From the NCBI RefSeq assembly GCF_030817215.1, contig NZ_JAUSZA010000001.1:6236501-6300500 (forward strand): DNA of 64,000 bases, given 5' to 3'. Below the pieces are notes generated by a model, which made no database searches, was not told the DNA's origin, and saw nothing but the letters and a program-made list of their open reading frames with translations. A program made the translations under genes and the position numbers. Below, piece after piece: positions 16,854 to 26,976 of this stretch (its first letter is position 1; every line of letters starts with the position of its first letter). The DNA is from Paenibacillus sp. V4I3. Its GTDB lineage: Bacteria > Bacillota > Bacilli > Paenibacillales > NBRC-103111.

Positions 16854-18380
16854 TTACTTCGCGTTCTTCGCATACTGCGCGCTGAATTCTTCTATCACTT
16901 TATCGCCGCCAGCTTTGCGCCACTGCTCGATCGCCTGCTTCCATCCCGCTTCATCCAGCTTGCCGAGCACAAATTTAGTGCGGGAATCATCAATGATCTG
17001 TTTTAATTCGCTGCCTTTCGTCGTTTGCGTATTAGAATCAAGCGGATTAGCTGGGTTATTCACGGCAATCGCTTCGTTGTCTCTAATCATTTTTCCGTAT
17101 TTTTCCATCAGCTTTGTTTCTTTACCTGTCGTTTTAGCCGTATATTTCGCTACTTGCAATTGAAGATAACTGGAGCCAACCTCTGTGTCCTGCAGCTTTT
17201 GGTCAATGAATACCGGCTTGCTTTCTTCTACTTTATAATGTCTTCCCTCAATGCCCCATCCGAGCAAATCGAGCATTTTCTGGTCAGACAGCTTATCATA
17301 AAAGCCAAGGATCTGTTTGAGTTCAGCCTCCGTCTTCACACTCGACTTGGGAAACATGAATACACTGTTATAGCCTTGACCGCCGTACGTCCTTTCCCCT
17401 TTAGGCCCTTTAATTCGGCTCACCACATCGATATCTGCTCCAGGGAACGTCTTGGTAAGCGTAGCTTGGTAGCCCGCTGCATCAATCATGTTGGAAATCA
17501 CAGCGCCAGCTTTTCCTTGATTTATATCATCTTTTTTCTGTTGATTGTTCAGCACAGGGAAATCCTGTTTGATCAGTTTCTCGTCATACAGTTTTTTATA
17601 AAATTTCATCGCTTCATAATACTCCGGTGATAGGAAATCCGGGCTCAGCTTGCCGTCCTTTACTTCCCAGCCATTCGGAGCACCCAAGTAAGAAGCTACT
17701 GTATTTAAACCATCCATCACTTTTTCTTCCGTTAGTCCTACGGTATCCTGCTTGCCATTCTTATCTGGATCATTCAATGTAAAGGCTTTCAGAACGTTAT
17801 AAAGCTCATCCATTGTTTTCGGTTCACTTAAACCGACGGTTTTCAACCAGTCACTTCGAAAAATAATCCCAGAGGTCGATAAGTCACGGGCACGGTACAA
17901 TCCGTAAATTTTACCGTCAACCTTAATATTGTCGAATACCGACTTATTCATTTTGGATAAATTGGGATACGCGCTTAAATACGGGCCAACTTCCCAGAAC
18001 ATGCCCGAACGAATGGCACTCAAAATATTGGAGTCCTTATTATTTTGCACGAGCATGGCCTTCGGCAGTTCACCTGAACCGATCGTCACATTGACCTTGT
18101 CCTTGTAGGAGGAGTTCGGAACCCAAGAGATATCGAGCTTGGTGTTCGTATATTCTTCGATCTTCTTTTGCACATCACTGTCTGCCTTGGGAGGTTCCGC
18201 GTACATTAATGTCATGATGCTTAGTTTTAAAGGCTCCTTATTAGCCGTTGCGGTACTCGTTCCAGTTCCTCCTGCTGCTGGACTCGAATCGCTCCCGCAA
18301 CCCGTGAGTAGTGCCGCTGCTCCTACGATGATACTTATGGCTGTAAATCCTGTTCTTGTCATTTCCAATTGGCGTTTCAT
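16854..18380 (-). CDS. Sugar ABC importer, substrate-binding lipoprotein (LplA type)
   Basis: 508 residues. The signal peptide ends in the lipobox LLTGC with the lipidated Cys at 28, followed by a Ser/Thr/Ala linker. The mature protein has the extracellular solute-binding type 1 pattern (ITNWVPNSSYKDKVN-like region, AMLVQNNKDSNILSAIRSG, TMDELYNVLKAFTLNDPDKNG with the DPD-x-NG Ca-like loop). It captures an oligosaccharide outside the membrane for the permeases encoded upstream at 18429 and 19325. The gap to the permease is 48 bases. No ATPase gene is adjacent. The specificity is unknown; the downstream beta-helix enzyme suggests pectin- or uronate-derived oligosaccharides. Confidence 0.88.
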   Translation of the reverse strand: MKRQLEMTRTGFTAISIIVGAAALLTGCGSDSSPAAGGTGTSTATANKEPLKLSIMTLMYAEPPKADSDVQKKIEEYTNTKLDISWVPNSSYKDKVNVTIGSGELPKAMLVQNNKDSNILSAIRSGMFWEVGPYLSAYPNLSKMNKSVFDNIKVDGKIYGLYRARDLSTSGIIFRSDWLKTVGLSEPKTMDELYNVLKAFTLNDPDKNGKQDTVGLTEEKVMDGLNTVASYLGAPNGWEVKDGKLSPDFLSPEYYEAMKFYKKLYDEKLIKQDFPVLNNQQKKDDINQGKAGAVISNMIDAAGYQATLTKTFPGADIDVVSRIKGPKGERTYGGQGYNSVFMFPKSSVKTEAELKQILGFYDKLSDQKMLDLLGWGIEGRHYKVEESKPVFIDQKLQDTEVGSSYLQLQVAKYTAKTTGKETKLMEKYGKMIRDNEAIAVNNPANPLDSNTQTTKGSELKQIIDDSRTKFVLGKLDEAGWKQAIEQWRKAGGDKVIEEFSAQYAKNAK

Positions 18381-18428
18381 TGATGTGATGCCTCCCCTAA
18401 TTTAATTCCTTCTGAATTGAAAACCCCT

Positions 18429-19310
18429 TCAACCTTTTACAGAGCCGAGTATAACCCCTTTGGCAAAATGCTTCTGCAGAAAAGGGTACACGATCAATAT
18501 AGGTACGGTTGAGATGACGATAACGGCCATCTTAATAATTTGCGATGGTGGGGCGATATAGTTCTGATCGAATTGCGTGGAATCACCAATTCCACCTTGA
18601 GATAAGATCACGATTTGTCTCAACCAAACTTGAATCGGCCACATTTTAGCATCGTTGATGTACAAGATTGCACTGAAAAATGTATTCCAATGTCCCACGG
18701 CGTAAAACAATGCAAACGTTGCCAGCACAGGTGCAGATAACGGGAGTACAATGCGGAAGAGCAGTCCCAGATCATTGCAGCCGTCGATCTTCGCCGCCTC
18801 TTCTAGCCCTTCCGGTAATTGCCGAAAGAAGCTCACAACGACGATCAGATTAAAAGCGCTAATGGCGTTCGGTATGAGCAGCGCCCAGTAGCTGTTTAGT
18901 AATCCGAGTGATTTCACGACAAGAAAGGTGGGTAATATGCCGCCATTAAACAGCATCGTGAACACAATAAGCATCATAAATAACTTTCTACCGTCAAAGT
19001 CCTGTCTCGATAATGGATACGCCAGCAGCGATGTGAACAACAAATTGATAAATGTCCCCGCCACTGTAATGCCTGCTGTAACCAACAAGCTTCTCATCAT
19101 GATACTAGTGGAAAATATGTATTTGTATCCCTCAAGTGAAAATGAAGTAGGAAATAAAATAAAGCCGCGCCGGAGCACCTCCTCCGGTTCCGCAAAAGAG
19201 ACAGACACAATATAGAAAAAGGGGATAATGGTTACCAAAGCAACTATAATCAAAAATGTATAATTGACACTGTCAAAGATACGACTGCCTATGCTTTTGT
19301 TGATCATCAT
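18429..19310 (-). CDS. Sugar ABC importer permease (LplC/YtcP type)
   Basis: 293 residues, six predicted membrane helices. The EAA loop that docks the ATPase reads EEAAKIDGCNDLGLLFRIVLP-like at about residues 185-205. The C-terminus has the family ending FAKGVILGSVKG. It pairs with the permease at 19325 (14-base gap) to form the transmembrane channel for the lipoprotein at 16854. AAAGGA lies just before the ATG. Confidence 0.92.
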   Translation of the reverse strand: MMINKSIGSRIFDSVNYTFLIIVALVTIIPFFYIVSVSFAEPEEVLRRGFILFPTSFSLEGYKYIFSTSIMMRSLLVTAGITVAGTFINLLFTSLLAYPLSRQDFDGRKLFMMLIVFTMLFNGGILPTFLVVKSLGLLNSYWALLIPNAISAFNLIVVVSFFRQLPEGLEEAAKIDGCNDLGLLFRIVLPLSAPVLATFALFYAVGHWNTFFSAILYINDAKMWPIQVWLRQIVILSQGGIGDSTQFDQNYIAPPSQIIKMAVIVISTVPILIVYPFLQKHFAKGVILGSVKG

Positions 19311-19324
19311 GTACCGTTCCTTTC

Positions 19325-20281
19325 TTAATACAGACCGTTTTCGCCGAATTTTTTGGCCATCCGGTTCGCACCCATAACAAGCATCAGTCCGATCAACGAT
19401 TTGAACAAACCAACTGCTGTACTATAACTGAATTGCCCCTGCTGAATTCCCACATTGTAGACATATGTATCGAATACTTCGCCTACATCACGGTTCATTG
19501 CGTTCAGCATAAGGAAGATTTGTTCAAATCCTGTATCAAGGAACGAGCCGAGTCTTAGAATGAACAGGATGACGATGACACTTCGTATGGCTGGAAGCGT
19601 AATGTGCCACACCTGCCGAAATCGACCCGCACCATCGATGGTAGCAGCTTCATACAACTGCTGATCGACCCCGGCCAATGCCGCCAGAAAGATAATCGTC
19701 CCCCAACCGGTTTCTTTCCAAACGACCTGTGAAACGATCATCGTACGGAACCATTCGCTTGAAATCAGAAATTCTACTTTAGGAAGTCCCAACGCTGCAA
19801 ATGCATCGTTGACAATCCCTCCTTCCGTCGTAAAGAAAATGTAAGAAATCCCCACGACAACAACCCAAGATACAAAATGAGGGATATACACAATCGTTTG
19901 AATAGTACGCTTAAACACTTCTTTCCTGACTTCATTTAACAATAGAGCCATGATAATCGGCAGTGGAAAAAAGAAAACTAAATTGTAAAAAGCCAAGATG
20001 AGCGTGTTTTTGAACAGCATGACAAAAGAGCTATCAAAGAAAAAGCGTTCGAAATGCTGAAACCCGACCCACTTGCTATGCAGCATTCCCAGCGTAGGCT
20101 GGTAATTCTGAAAGGCGATTAGTAACCCCCACATAGGCAAGTATTTAAAAACAATAAAATAGAGCATGCCTGGAATTGCCATCAGATACAGCCACCTGTT
20201 TTTAATCAGTCTCGCTAATAACCTGTGGCGGGCATTGCTCCTGACTGCCGCTTTGATCGGCGCAGAAATCAGTTCCACCAT
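19325..20281 (-). CDS. Sugar ABC importer permease (LplB/YtePQ type)
   Basis: 318 residues, six predicted membrane helices, with a cytoplasmic N-terminal extension. First helix region WLYLMAIPGMLYFIVFKYLP; EAA loop YEAATIDGAGRFRQVW. AAGGAGG precedes the ATG. It is the first structural gene of the operon 20281-14692 (permease, permease, lipoprotein, beta-helix enzyme). The 166-base gap upstream holds two near-identical 18-base direct repeats that may be regulator binding sites. Confidence 0.92.
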   Translation of the reverse strand: MVELISAPIKAAVRSNARHRLLARLIKNRWLYLMAIPGMLYFIVFKYLPMWGLLIAFQNYQPTLGMLHSKWVGFQHFERFFFDSSFVMLFKNTLILAFYNLVFFFPLPIIMALLLNEVRKEVFKRTIQTIVYIPHFVSWVVVVGISYIFFTTEGGIVNDAFAALGLPKVEFLISSEWFRTMIVSQVVWKETGWGTIIFLAALAGVDQQLYEAATIDGAGRFRQVWHITLPAIRSVIVILFILRLGSFLDTGFEQIFLMLNAMNRDVGEVFDTYVYNVGIQQGQFSYSTAVGLFKSLIGLMLVMGANRMAKKFGENGLY

Positions 20282-20340
20282 CCATTGTCCTCCTTGATTC
20301 GGTTGATAGCTTCAGATTACCTAAGCCTAAAGTTGCGTTC

Positions 20341-20416
20341 AATAATCAACAGCGCTCCACTTCCTATTTATGGGGAGATACGTCTGTAAAACGTGCTTTA
20401 TAATCAATAGCGCTCC
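20341..20416 (-). promoter_or_regulatory. Two 18-base direct repeats before the permease operon
   Basis: AATAATCAACAGCGCTCC (20341-20358) and TATAATCAATAGCGCTCC (20399-20416) match at 16 of 18 positions, 58 bases apart. AraC-type proteins often bind direct repeats, and the regulator gene ends immediately upstream at 20448. Confidence 0.5.
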
Positions 20417-20447
20417 TTATGATAATCATTGGAATCAGCCCTTCCCT

Positions 20448-22709
20448 TCAAACTGATTCCTTTAGCTTCTGCTCTCTATATTGACCAGGCGTCATTCCCT
20501 CAAGCTTGCGGAACTGACGGATAAAATTTTGTGCGTTCGTATACTGCAAACGTTCGGCAACTTCAGTGATCTTCATTTCGGTTTCACTCAGCCAGCTCTT
20601 GGCCATATCATGACGAAACCGTGCCAAATATTCGCTAAAATTCATGCCGGTTTCCTTACGAAACATCCGGCGAATGTAATGTGTGCTGTAATTCAACCTC
20701 ATCGCGCACTGCTCTAACGTTAAATCGCTGTCATAATGGTCATGAATTAGATCCTTTACAGAACGAGAGATGCTTTTACCGGAAAATTCATGCACTTCGC
20801 GAGTTAGCTCCATCATGGGGGCAATCATTTGCGACTTGAACCAGTCTTCTATTTCTTCCGGTGTTTTCAAGTTGAATAATTGCTCATATTTATTGCGATG
20901 TTCCTGAGAAACCATGATTAATGCAGCACCTATGTCGTAAGTTACGCGCACCAGATCTGTCAAAAGCATGGCAAAGGACATCCGATAAAGCGCGGGGTCA
21001 CTTGCCGCCTTAAGTACTTCTTGAATAAACTGACGAAGCTGATCTCCGGCCTCGTCCCTATCGAGAAAGGTGATGGCCTGTATAAGCTTCGACACCAGAT
21101 GATGCGGATAGTATGGCTGAGATGTCATCTGCGGCTTCAGATCACCGATATGTAAAATGGCTTTTTCCCCAAGTCGAATCCGATATTGCAAAGCTTCTTT
21201 GGCTTCAAGAAACGCTTGCGGTGTGGCATACATGGTCTCATACGGACGGCTGATCCCTACACTGACTTTGAGTCCCAAAAATTCATCCACAGCTCGCTGT
21301 ACGGACTCAGCTAGACCACTCAACTCACTTAGCAGTATCCCGTGACTCTCAGCATCGCTCCCGACCAGTGTAACCTGATAATTACCAATGGGCATTGCAT
21401 GAATGCGCTGCGGTGTCGGGATCAATTCGGAGGCCATATTGTTCATCGCAAACAACAGCAAATCCTGCTCATTGGAACTATACCGCGTTTGCGCAAAGGT
21501 ATCGATTTGCATGACCAGAACCGCATATCTACGCCAAGCAGGAAGTTGAAACTGACTCATTTTTCCCTCCAATTCACTACGGTTCAACTCCCCTTGGAAA
21601 AGCTTCAACATGAAGTAATCGACGAGTTGGCCAGACTGCATCTTCATTTTCCCTTCCAGCTGTTCTTTCGACTGATGCAGCGAAGCGAACTGTGTACCGA
21701 TCCACTGTAATTCGTCTTTAACTACCGTTACTTCTCCAGATGGTCCGCTTTGCTTCATGGTGAACTCCATCAGGCTGCGCACAGGGAAATATATTCGCTT
21801 CGAGCCCCAGTAAGATAGCAGCCCAGTAAAAAGCAAAAGAAGCAAACATGCGGTCAAAGTCGCCCATCCGATACTGGCGGACTCCTTCTTCGCTTCCTCT
21901 ATAGGAATGATGGATACATAAGTCCAGTTATTGTACCTAGAATGGTTGTACACAACACTATACGGCTTGCCAAGCGATGTGCTGTTAAAATAACCCTGCT
22001 GCTTGCCCTTGTTTTGCAGCTCCTGCGACCAGGGCTCGGATAGAACGCTTTGACCGATTCTCTTCTCATTGGTATGAATGATGATATTCATCTTGTCGTC
22101 AACTATCATCGTTTCCCGGGTCGAAAAGCCGCCTGTCAGCAGCTTGGCTAGCTCGATATTGGACACGCGAACAGACAAGTATCCCTTTGGATCAGCGGTC
22201 GTGGAAGGGATTGTCTTCACCAGTTTGATGCCAGTAAACGTATGATCCAACTCCGGGGACCAGCGTGAATTAAATGCGGAGTCCAAAGAGAAGGACTTAA
22301 TAACCGTGTCCTTTCCGAAATAAAAGCCCCCGTCTTTGATATACCAATCATTCCTAAGACTATGCAGTTCCACATCCTTAACTCCCAGCTCATAGGTTTG
22401 CACGCCAAGAAGCCCTTTAACAAGCAAATCAATGTCCTGAAAATCTTCAATTTCCATCCGTTTGGAAATGGCACCAACGACAAGCGGAGTTTCCGCATAG
22501 CGCCTAGATACTTGATCGATGACCTTTAAAATCTGTTCGACCCGGCTTTGCGACTGCTGCAAAATGAAAACGTTCGCTTCATTGACTTTCGTTTGGACCG
22601 TAGAAGTGGATTGAAAGAAAGCGTAGATGCCCAAAAACATAAGCGGAATCGTACTAATCAGTGTAGTAAATGTGATCAATCTGATGAAATAGGAATACCG
22701 AGAGACCAT
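20448..22709 (-). CDS. Membrane-bound AraC-family sensor regulator
   Basis: 753 residues. First membrane helix at about 10-32 (LITFTTLISTIPLMFLGIYAF), an extracellular Cache-like sensor to about 280, a second helix (about 282-302, LTACLLLLLFTGLLSYWG), a linker, a GGDEF-derived-looking middle region (LKVSVGISRPYETMYATPQ) and the AraC DNA-binding domain (about 650-745, LTLEQCAMRLNYSTHYIRR and ITEVAERLQYTNAQNFIRQF). GGAGG precedes the ATG. It presumably senses an extracellular sugar, perhaps through the binding lipoprotein, and controls the downstream operon. The fold is clear, the ligand is not. Confidence 0.9.
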   Translation of the reverse strand: MVSRYSYFIRLITFTTLISTIPLMFLGIYAFFQSTSTVQTKVNEANVFILQQSQSRVEQILKVIDQVSRRYAETPLVVGAISKRMEIEDFQDIDLLVKGLLGVQTYELGVKDVELHSLRNDWYIKDGGFYFGKDTVIKSFSLDSAFNSRWSPELDHTFTGIKLVKTIPSTTADPKGYLSVRVSNIELAKLLTGGFSTRETMIVDDKMNIIIHTNEKRIGQSVLSEPWSQELQNKGKQQGYFNSTSLGKPYSVVYNHSRYNNWTYVSIIPIEEAKKESASIGWATLTACLLLLLFTGLLSYWGSKRIYFPVRSLMEFTMKQSGPSGEVTVVKDELQWIGTQFASLHQSKEQLEGKMKMQSGQLVDYFMLKLFQGELNRSELEGKMSQFQLPAWRRYAVLVMQIDTFAQTRYSSNEQDLLLFAMNNMASELIPTPQRIHAMPIGNYQVTLVGSDAESHGILLSELSGLAESVQRAVDEFLGLKVSVGISRPYETMYATPQAFLEAKEALQYRIRLGEKAILHIGDLKPQMTSQPYYPHHLVSKLIQAITFLDRDEAGDQLRQFIQEVLKAASDPALYRMSFAMLLTDLVRVTYDIGAALIMVSQEHRNKYEQLFNLKTPEEIEDWFKSQMIAPMMELTREVHEFSGKSISRSVKDLIHDHYDSDLTLEQCAMRLNYSTHYIRRMFRKETGMNFSEYLARFRHDMAKSWLSETEMKITEVAERLQYTNAQNFIRQFRKLEGMTPGQYREQKLKESV

Positions 22710-22762
22710 AGTTTCCTCCAGAGGTTTGATTTCGTTCTACTTGTTCAGGAAAACGTAGGAAA

Positions 22763-22800
22763 AGGGCTAACACATTGTCAGTAGACGTTGCATTAGCCCT
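22763..22800 (-). terminator. Terminator after the second binding lipoprotein
   Basis: AGGGCTAA (22763-22770) pairs with TTAGCCCT (22793-22800), with an inner GTC/GAC. TTTT follows on the minus strand, 14 bases after the stop at 22814. Confidence 0.8.
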
Positions 22801-22813
22801 CTTATAAATACTC

Positions 22814-24436
22814 TTAACGCTTATAATATCTATCTAAAGCTGATTTCTGGATCTGAATGGCACGATCAATCTTGGAGGCTTTAATTTTACTCACATAGGT
22901 GTCAAAAGCGTCCAATGGTTCCACACCGAGTATGATTTTAAGCGACATCTCGTCGACAAGCGTCATAACATCGATCATGATGGAAGAAAGCTCAGCGCTT
23001 TCTAACTCTGTCTTAGGCATTTGCGGGAGTATATGACTGTCAACATCGGTATTTGCCCAAACTTGAATGGCCTCCCTCTGTTGGGGCAATGTGTAATATT
23101 GCTCCATATAACGAACGTCCTGGACGAAGGGACCAAAGTAACTAGCCCGATTATACATCGAAAGCGCTTGAGATGGCGCGAGTTTATTGGGATTTTTCAA
23201 AATTAAATCCGTATATCTCGGGTATCCGCCTTCCATGTTATAACTAATTCCCTCGATCCCGAAATTGAAAAGCATATGACCTTCTGCGCTATATCCGTAA
23301 TCTAGCAGCTTCGCTGCTGCTTCAGCGTTCTTGCTTTTGCTTGAAATGGCAACCCCGCCTGTCCCCACATACGCATAGCTCCGCTGCCCGAACTTAGGCT
23401 TATTGCCTTTTATCAACACCGGATAAGGTGCAGGACCTAACAATGCAGCCTTTTCTTTGTCCTGAACGATGGGCTGCCATTTTCCAATACCTGCGCCAGC
23501 ATTCCATATCGTTGCCCCGCTTCTTCCTGAAATCATATTGGCATCCAACGTTTTGGTATCAACTGTAGCGATATTTTTGTCAATCAACCCTTCTGCATAC
23601 CATTTGCGAAAAGTAGCGAGAAACTGTTTATAGCCCTCTTCCATCGGCCCATACTTCACTTGGCCGTTATCCAAGTAGAACCCTTTTTTGATCCCATAGG
23701 CACCCACGAAAGCACCGCCTTCAATGCCGAATAACGGATTGGGAACACCTAAGAAGGTCAAAGGAGCAGCGATTCCCTTTTTCTCTTTAAACGCTTTTAA
23801 AACTGTATACCACTCATCTATTGTTGTAGGTGTCTGGAGACCAAGTTCTTGAAGCCAATCCTGACGGATGATAGGCCCCTGAAAGGTCCGAAGCAATTCG
23901 TCACCCCGTATGAATGGAAATACATAATAACTGCCATTATCCGTTTTGACCTGTTTGTCTATTTCTGGGTGTTCACGCAAGTATTTTTTCAGATTCGGAG
24001 CATGTTTATCTATGAGATCATTCAATTTCAAAATATAACCGTCATTGATCGCCTTCTCTGGTCCTCCAGGATGGTTATCCCATTCGTATTCCATCATATC
24101 GGGCAAATCGCCTGACGCTAATAAGACATTCATCGCTTCTTTCGCTTGATTAGATGGCGGTTGAATGAAAGTTATCCTTACCCCTGTCCGCTTCTGCCAT
24201 TCTTGGAAGAACGGTATGTCCTGAATGTTCGGTTTTACACTCGCCGCATTGCCGTTAAGTTCAGACCAATAAGATAGCGTCTTCTTGGCCTGATCAGGTT
24301 GTTCTACCTTGGCAGTGTCTTTAATCGGCTCCTCTGCAGGCTTTGCTGGGTTATTTCCAGAAGTACAAGCCGATAACAACAGGGTAATTACCCACATGAA
24401 CAATAGGATTGAGGTACTTATACGTCTTTGACTCAT
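22814..24436 (-). CDS. Sugar ABC importer, substrate-binding lipoprotein (paralogue of the one at 28888)
   Basis: 540 residues from ATG 24436 with GGAGG upstream. Signal peptide with lipobox LLSAC, lipidated Cys at 24. It is clearly paralogous to the lipoprotein at 28888-30510: same length and shared stretches such as NDGYILKLNDLIDKHAPNLKK (KDGYILKL in the other), GNAGGGIGKWQPIVQ versus WNAGAGIGKWQPIVQ, and AIQIQKSALDRYYKR versus AIEIQKAALDRYNKR. It lies at the end of the operon after the regulator and has no permeases of its own. It probably uses the permeases at 26977/27869 with a different substrate or affinity. Confidence 0.9.
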   Translation of the reverse strand: MSQRRISTSILLFMWVITLLLSACTSGNNPAKPAEEPIKDTAKVEQPDQAKKTLSYWSELNGNAASVKPNIQDIPFFQEWQKRTGVRITFIQPPSNQAKEAMNVLLASGDLPDMMEYEWDNHPGGPEKAINDGYILKLNDLIDKHAPNLKKYLREHPEIDKQVKTDNGSYYVFPFIRGDELLRTFQGPIIRQDWLQELGLQTPTTIDEWYTVLKAFKEKKGIAAPLTFLGVPNPLFGIEGGAFVGAYGIKKGFYLDNGQVKYGPMEEGYKQFLATFRKWYAEGLIDKNIATVDTKTLDANMISGRSGATIWNAGAGIGKWQPIVQDKEKAALLGPAPYPVLIKGNKPKFGQRSYAYVGTGGVAISSKSKNAEAAAKLLDYGYSAEGHMLFNFGIEGISYNMEGGYPRYTDLILKNPNKLAPSQALSMYNRASYFGPFVQDVRYMEQYYTLPQQREAIQVWANTDVDSHILPQMPKTELESAELSSIMIDVMTLVDEMSLKIILGVEPLDAFDTYVSKIKASKIDRAIQIQKSALDRYYKR

Positions 24437-24472
24437 CTGGTAACCCTCCATAGCCTTAATCCCTAGCGTGAA

Positions 24473-26830
24473 TCAGTTCATTTCCTTGAATTTCCCAGGT
24501 GTAATCCCCTCGTACTTTTTGAACACTCGAATGAACGTCGCGACCTCATTGTAACCCACATAATTGGCAATATCGGATATGGAGTCTTGCTTATAGCTGA
24601 TCATGCGTTTGGCTTGCTGAATGCGAACCTTCGTGATGTAATCGAGCAGTCCCTCACCCGTTTGATCCTTAAACAATTTAGAGATATAACTACCTTTTAA
24701 CTCAAAGCGTTCACCGATTGTATTCACATTTAAATTAGAATCCTGATAATGCTCGTCGATGTAACGAGTCACCTTGGAGATAAGCTCACGCAGCGTCTCT
24801 GCACGCTCTTTGGACAAGTTCGTCTCCATTTTCACAGCTGCAAATGCACAAACTTCTTTGAGCAAGGTTAGGAGTTCATGCTGCATTTCCAGTATCGTAT
24901 CACAGGCGATGATCTTATCCATCCACAGTGGATTATCTTCTAAAATACGGCTTTCACCGTCTCCTAGTTCATTGATCGCCTTCACCATCGTACCGACAAG
25001 ATTGAAAATGAGACATCTCGCCAAGGTCAGTAACACGAGGGGCTTATTGAAATTCCGCTCCATAATTTCGTTCATACACGCACTAGCCTGTTCAAAATCG
25101 CCAATTTTTATCAGATTGATAATCTGCTGCTCGACCTGAAGCGGATAATAATAGCCCAGCTGTTGCTGATCCGTGGAATCGATTCGAATCTCATCGTAGG
25201 TGATGATCTCTCTTTTTCCTCGAACCATCTTATATTCCATGGCATCCAATGCCTCACTATACGCCTCGGCGACTCCAAACAAGGAGCCATGGATTCCGCC
25301 GATGGATACCGTAAGATCCATGTTGAATCTAATTAAAAACCGCTGTGCTTCTGTGGCAATCCAATGAAGGTCTTGTTTCATTTCGACAGCTTCGATATCT
25401 GCAAAGTTCACAAGACAAACCATCATATCATCTACTTCAGCCACATAACCCGCATGCCCACGCTGCCCAACAAGCTCTTCCACGACATTGGTTATAATGA
25501 ACTGTATGAGTTTCCTTCTTTCATTCATATCCATTCCCGGCAAATTGGTAGAAAGGCTGTCCTGATTCTCAACAGCAAATAAAATGACGGCAAAATCATT
25601 AGAGATTAAATCAATATGGAACGATTTGAAAGCTTCCTCATATGGAATCAGTGTATCCATCTTCCCTTTCAGGAGCCGATTCAACATATTGGAACGCAGC
25701 ACATGGTGATGAGATTGCAATTGTAAAGCAATTTTATCTTTTTCATTTCTTGTTTGTGAAATTGCTCTTTGGATGAAATTGAGTTCATTTCCATCTGGCC
25801 GTTCCTGGGTGGAATTCTTATCAGAAAGCGACTGAACCAGCCGCTGAATAGGCGAATAATTGCGGCGCATAAAAAACCATGTCAATACGCCTGCTCCCAT
25901 TAAACTTATTAAAATGCTAATATAGGTGAATTTACGGACATATTCCGCTTTCTCCCAATAAATACGACTAGGAATAACCAAAACATATTTCAAATCAGAC
26001 ACAGCAGATTGCATATAAAATAGCTCTGAATCCCCATTCTTCGCTGGCTTATACATCACATCATCCCTATCTAACAATTGCTCCAAAATAAGGTTCTTAT
26101 TGACCGACACAGGTAAATTGGAAAGAAGAACTTGATTATCATGATTAAGAATTAAGATCTGTCCGCCACTAAATCCTGAGATTGTTTCCATCGCCTTCTG
26201 GAATCTTTCCATGTCTGCCATGACGACGACGGTACCGGTTTGTTTGCCGTTCAAATCCTTTGGCAGGTGTGCAATATAAGCGATTGAGTTTTGAGGATTC
26301 GCCGCATCCGCGCGTGGCAATAAGAGAAATTGGTTATTAGCGGCATTATGTATCGTATCTAGCCATTGCTCGTATCGAAGCGTTCCTGTGTTGTGGATCG
26401 TATCAAAAGCTGTCTTCAGGTCCCTGACATTCCCCGGACGGAGGATCGATGATTCCTGATCCCAAGTGACATAAAATTCATCAATCGTTGCGTAAGACGT
26501 TTGGTACATCCTAAATTCTTTCACCAATTGAAAAGCGAGGAACTGATCGTCGTTTGACCGTAGATTGGAGTACATTAAGCTTTGAAGCTTGGTATTCCAA
26601 GTGATCTCCATATTCAATCGTTTCATTAAATCGATTTGATTATCTATCGTATATCGGACTTGTTTCAATAAGGAATCATTCGCACGATGAATCTCGCTCT
26701 TAAGTGCTTCACTGGATTGCATATAAATAATCCAACTCATCATCATGGGTACGAACAACACCGCGCTATATGAAATTAACCAAGTAAAAATAATGCTTTT
26801 TCGCTTCTGCCAAAGAAATCGGATCTTCAC
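24473..26830 (-). CDS. Membrane-bound AraC-family sensor regulator
   Basis: About 785 residues from a GTG at 26830 (GGAGG 8 bases upstream); the longer frame to 26947 has no RBS and lacks a sensible N-terminus. Helix 1 at about 15-38 (IIFTWLISYSAVLFVPMMMS), extracellular sensor, helix 2 at about 288-310 (ISILISLMGAGVLTWFF), linker, then the AraC DNA-binding domain at the C-terminus (LNVNTIGERFELKGSYISKLF, ISDIANYVGYNEVATFIRVF). It lies between the permease pair and the second lipoprotein, transcribed with both, and probably controls this operon. Confidence 0.9.
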   Translation of the reverse strand: MKIRFLWQKRKSIIFTWLISYSAVLFVPMMMSWIIYMQSSEALKSEIHRANDSLLKQVRYTIDNQIDLMKRLNMEITWNTKLQSLMYSNLRSNDDQFLAFQLVKEFRMYQTSYATIDEFYVTWDQESSILRPGNVRDLKTAFDTIHNTGTLRYEQWLDTIHNAANNQFLLLPRADAANPQNSIAYIAHLPKDLNGKQTGTVVVMADMERFQKAMETISGFSGGQILILNHDNQVLLSNLPVSVNKNLILEQLLDRDDVMYKPAKNGDSELFYMQSAVSDLKYVLVIPSRIYWEKAEYVRKFTYISILISLMGAGVLTWFFMRRNYSPIQRLVQSLSDKNSTQERPDGNELNFIQRAISQTRNEKDKIALQLQSHHHVLRSNMLNRLLKGKMDTLIPYEEAFKSFHIDLISNDFAVILFAVENQDSLSTNLPGMDMNERRKLIQFIITNVVEELVGQRGHAGYVAEVDDMMVCLVNFADIEAVEMKQDLHWIATEAQRFLIRFNMDLTVSIGGIHGSLFGVAEAYSEALDAMEYKMVRGKREIITYDEIRIDSTDQQQLGYYYPLQVEQQIINLIKIGDFEQASACMNEIMERNFNKPLVLLTLARCLIFNLVGTMVKAINELGDGESRILEDNPLWMDKIIACDTILEMQHELLTLLKEVCAFAAVKMETNLSKERAETLRELISKVTRYIDEHYQDSNLNVNTIGERFELKGSYISKLFKDQTGEGLLDYITKVRIQQAKRMISYKQDSISDIANYVGYNEVATFIRVFKKYEGITPGKFKEMN

Positions 26831-26976
26831 ATGGATCTCCTCCCATTGAATGGTGGATGAATGTCTGAAGGGATTGTCTCCACTTACCTCTATTATACCT
26901 CTGATTGCAAGGGGAGGAATGTCCAAAATAACAAAACCGATTGACAAAAGCTCTATTTAACCCGTTTTAAACGGTT

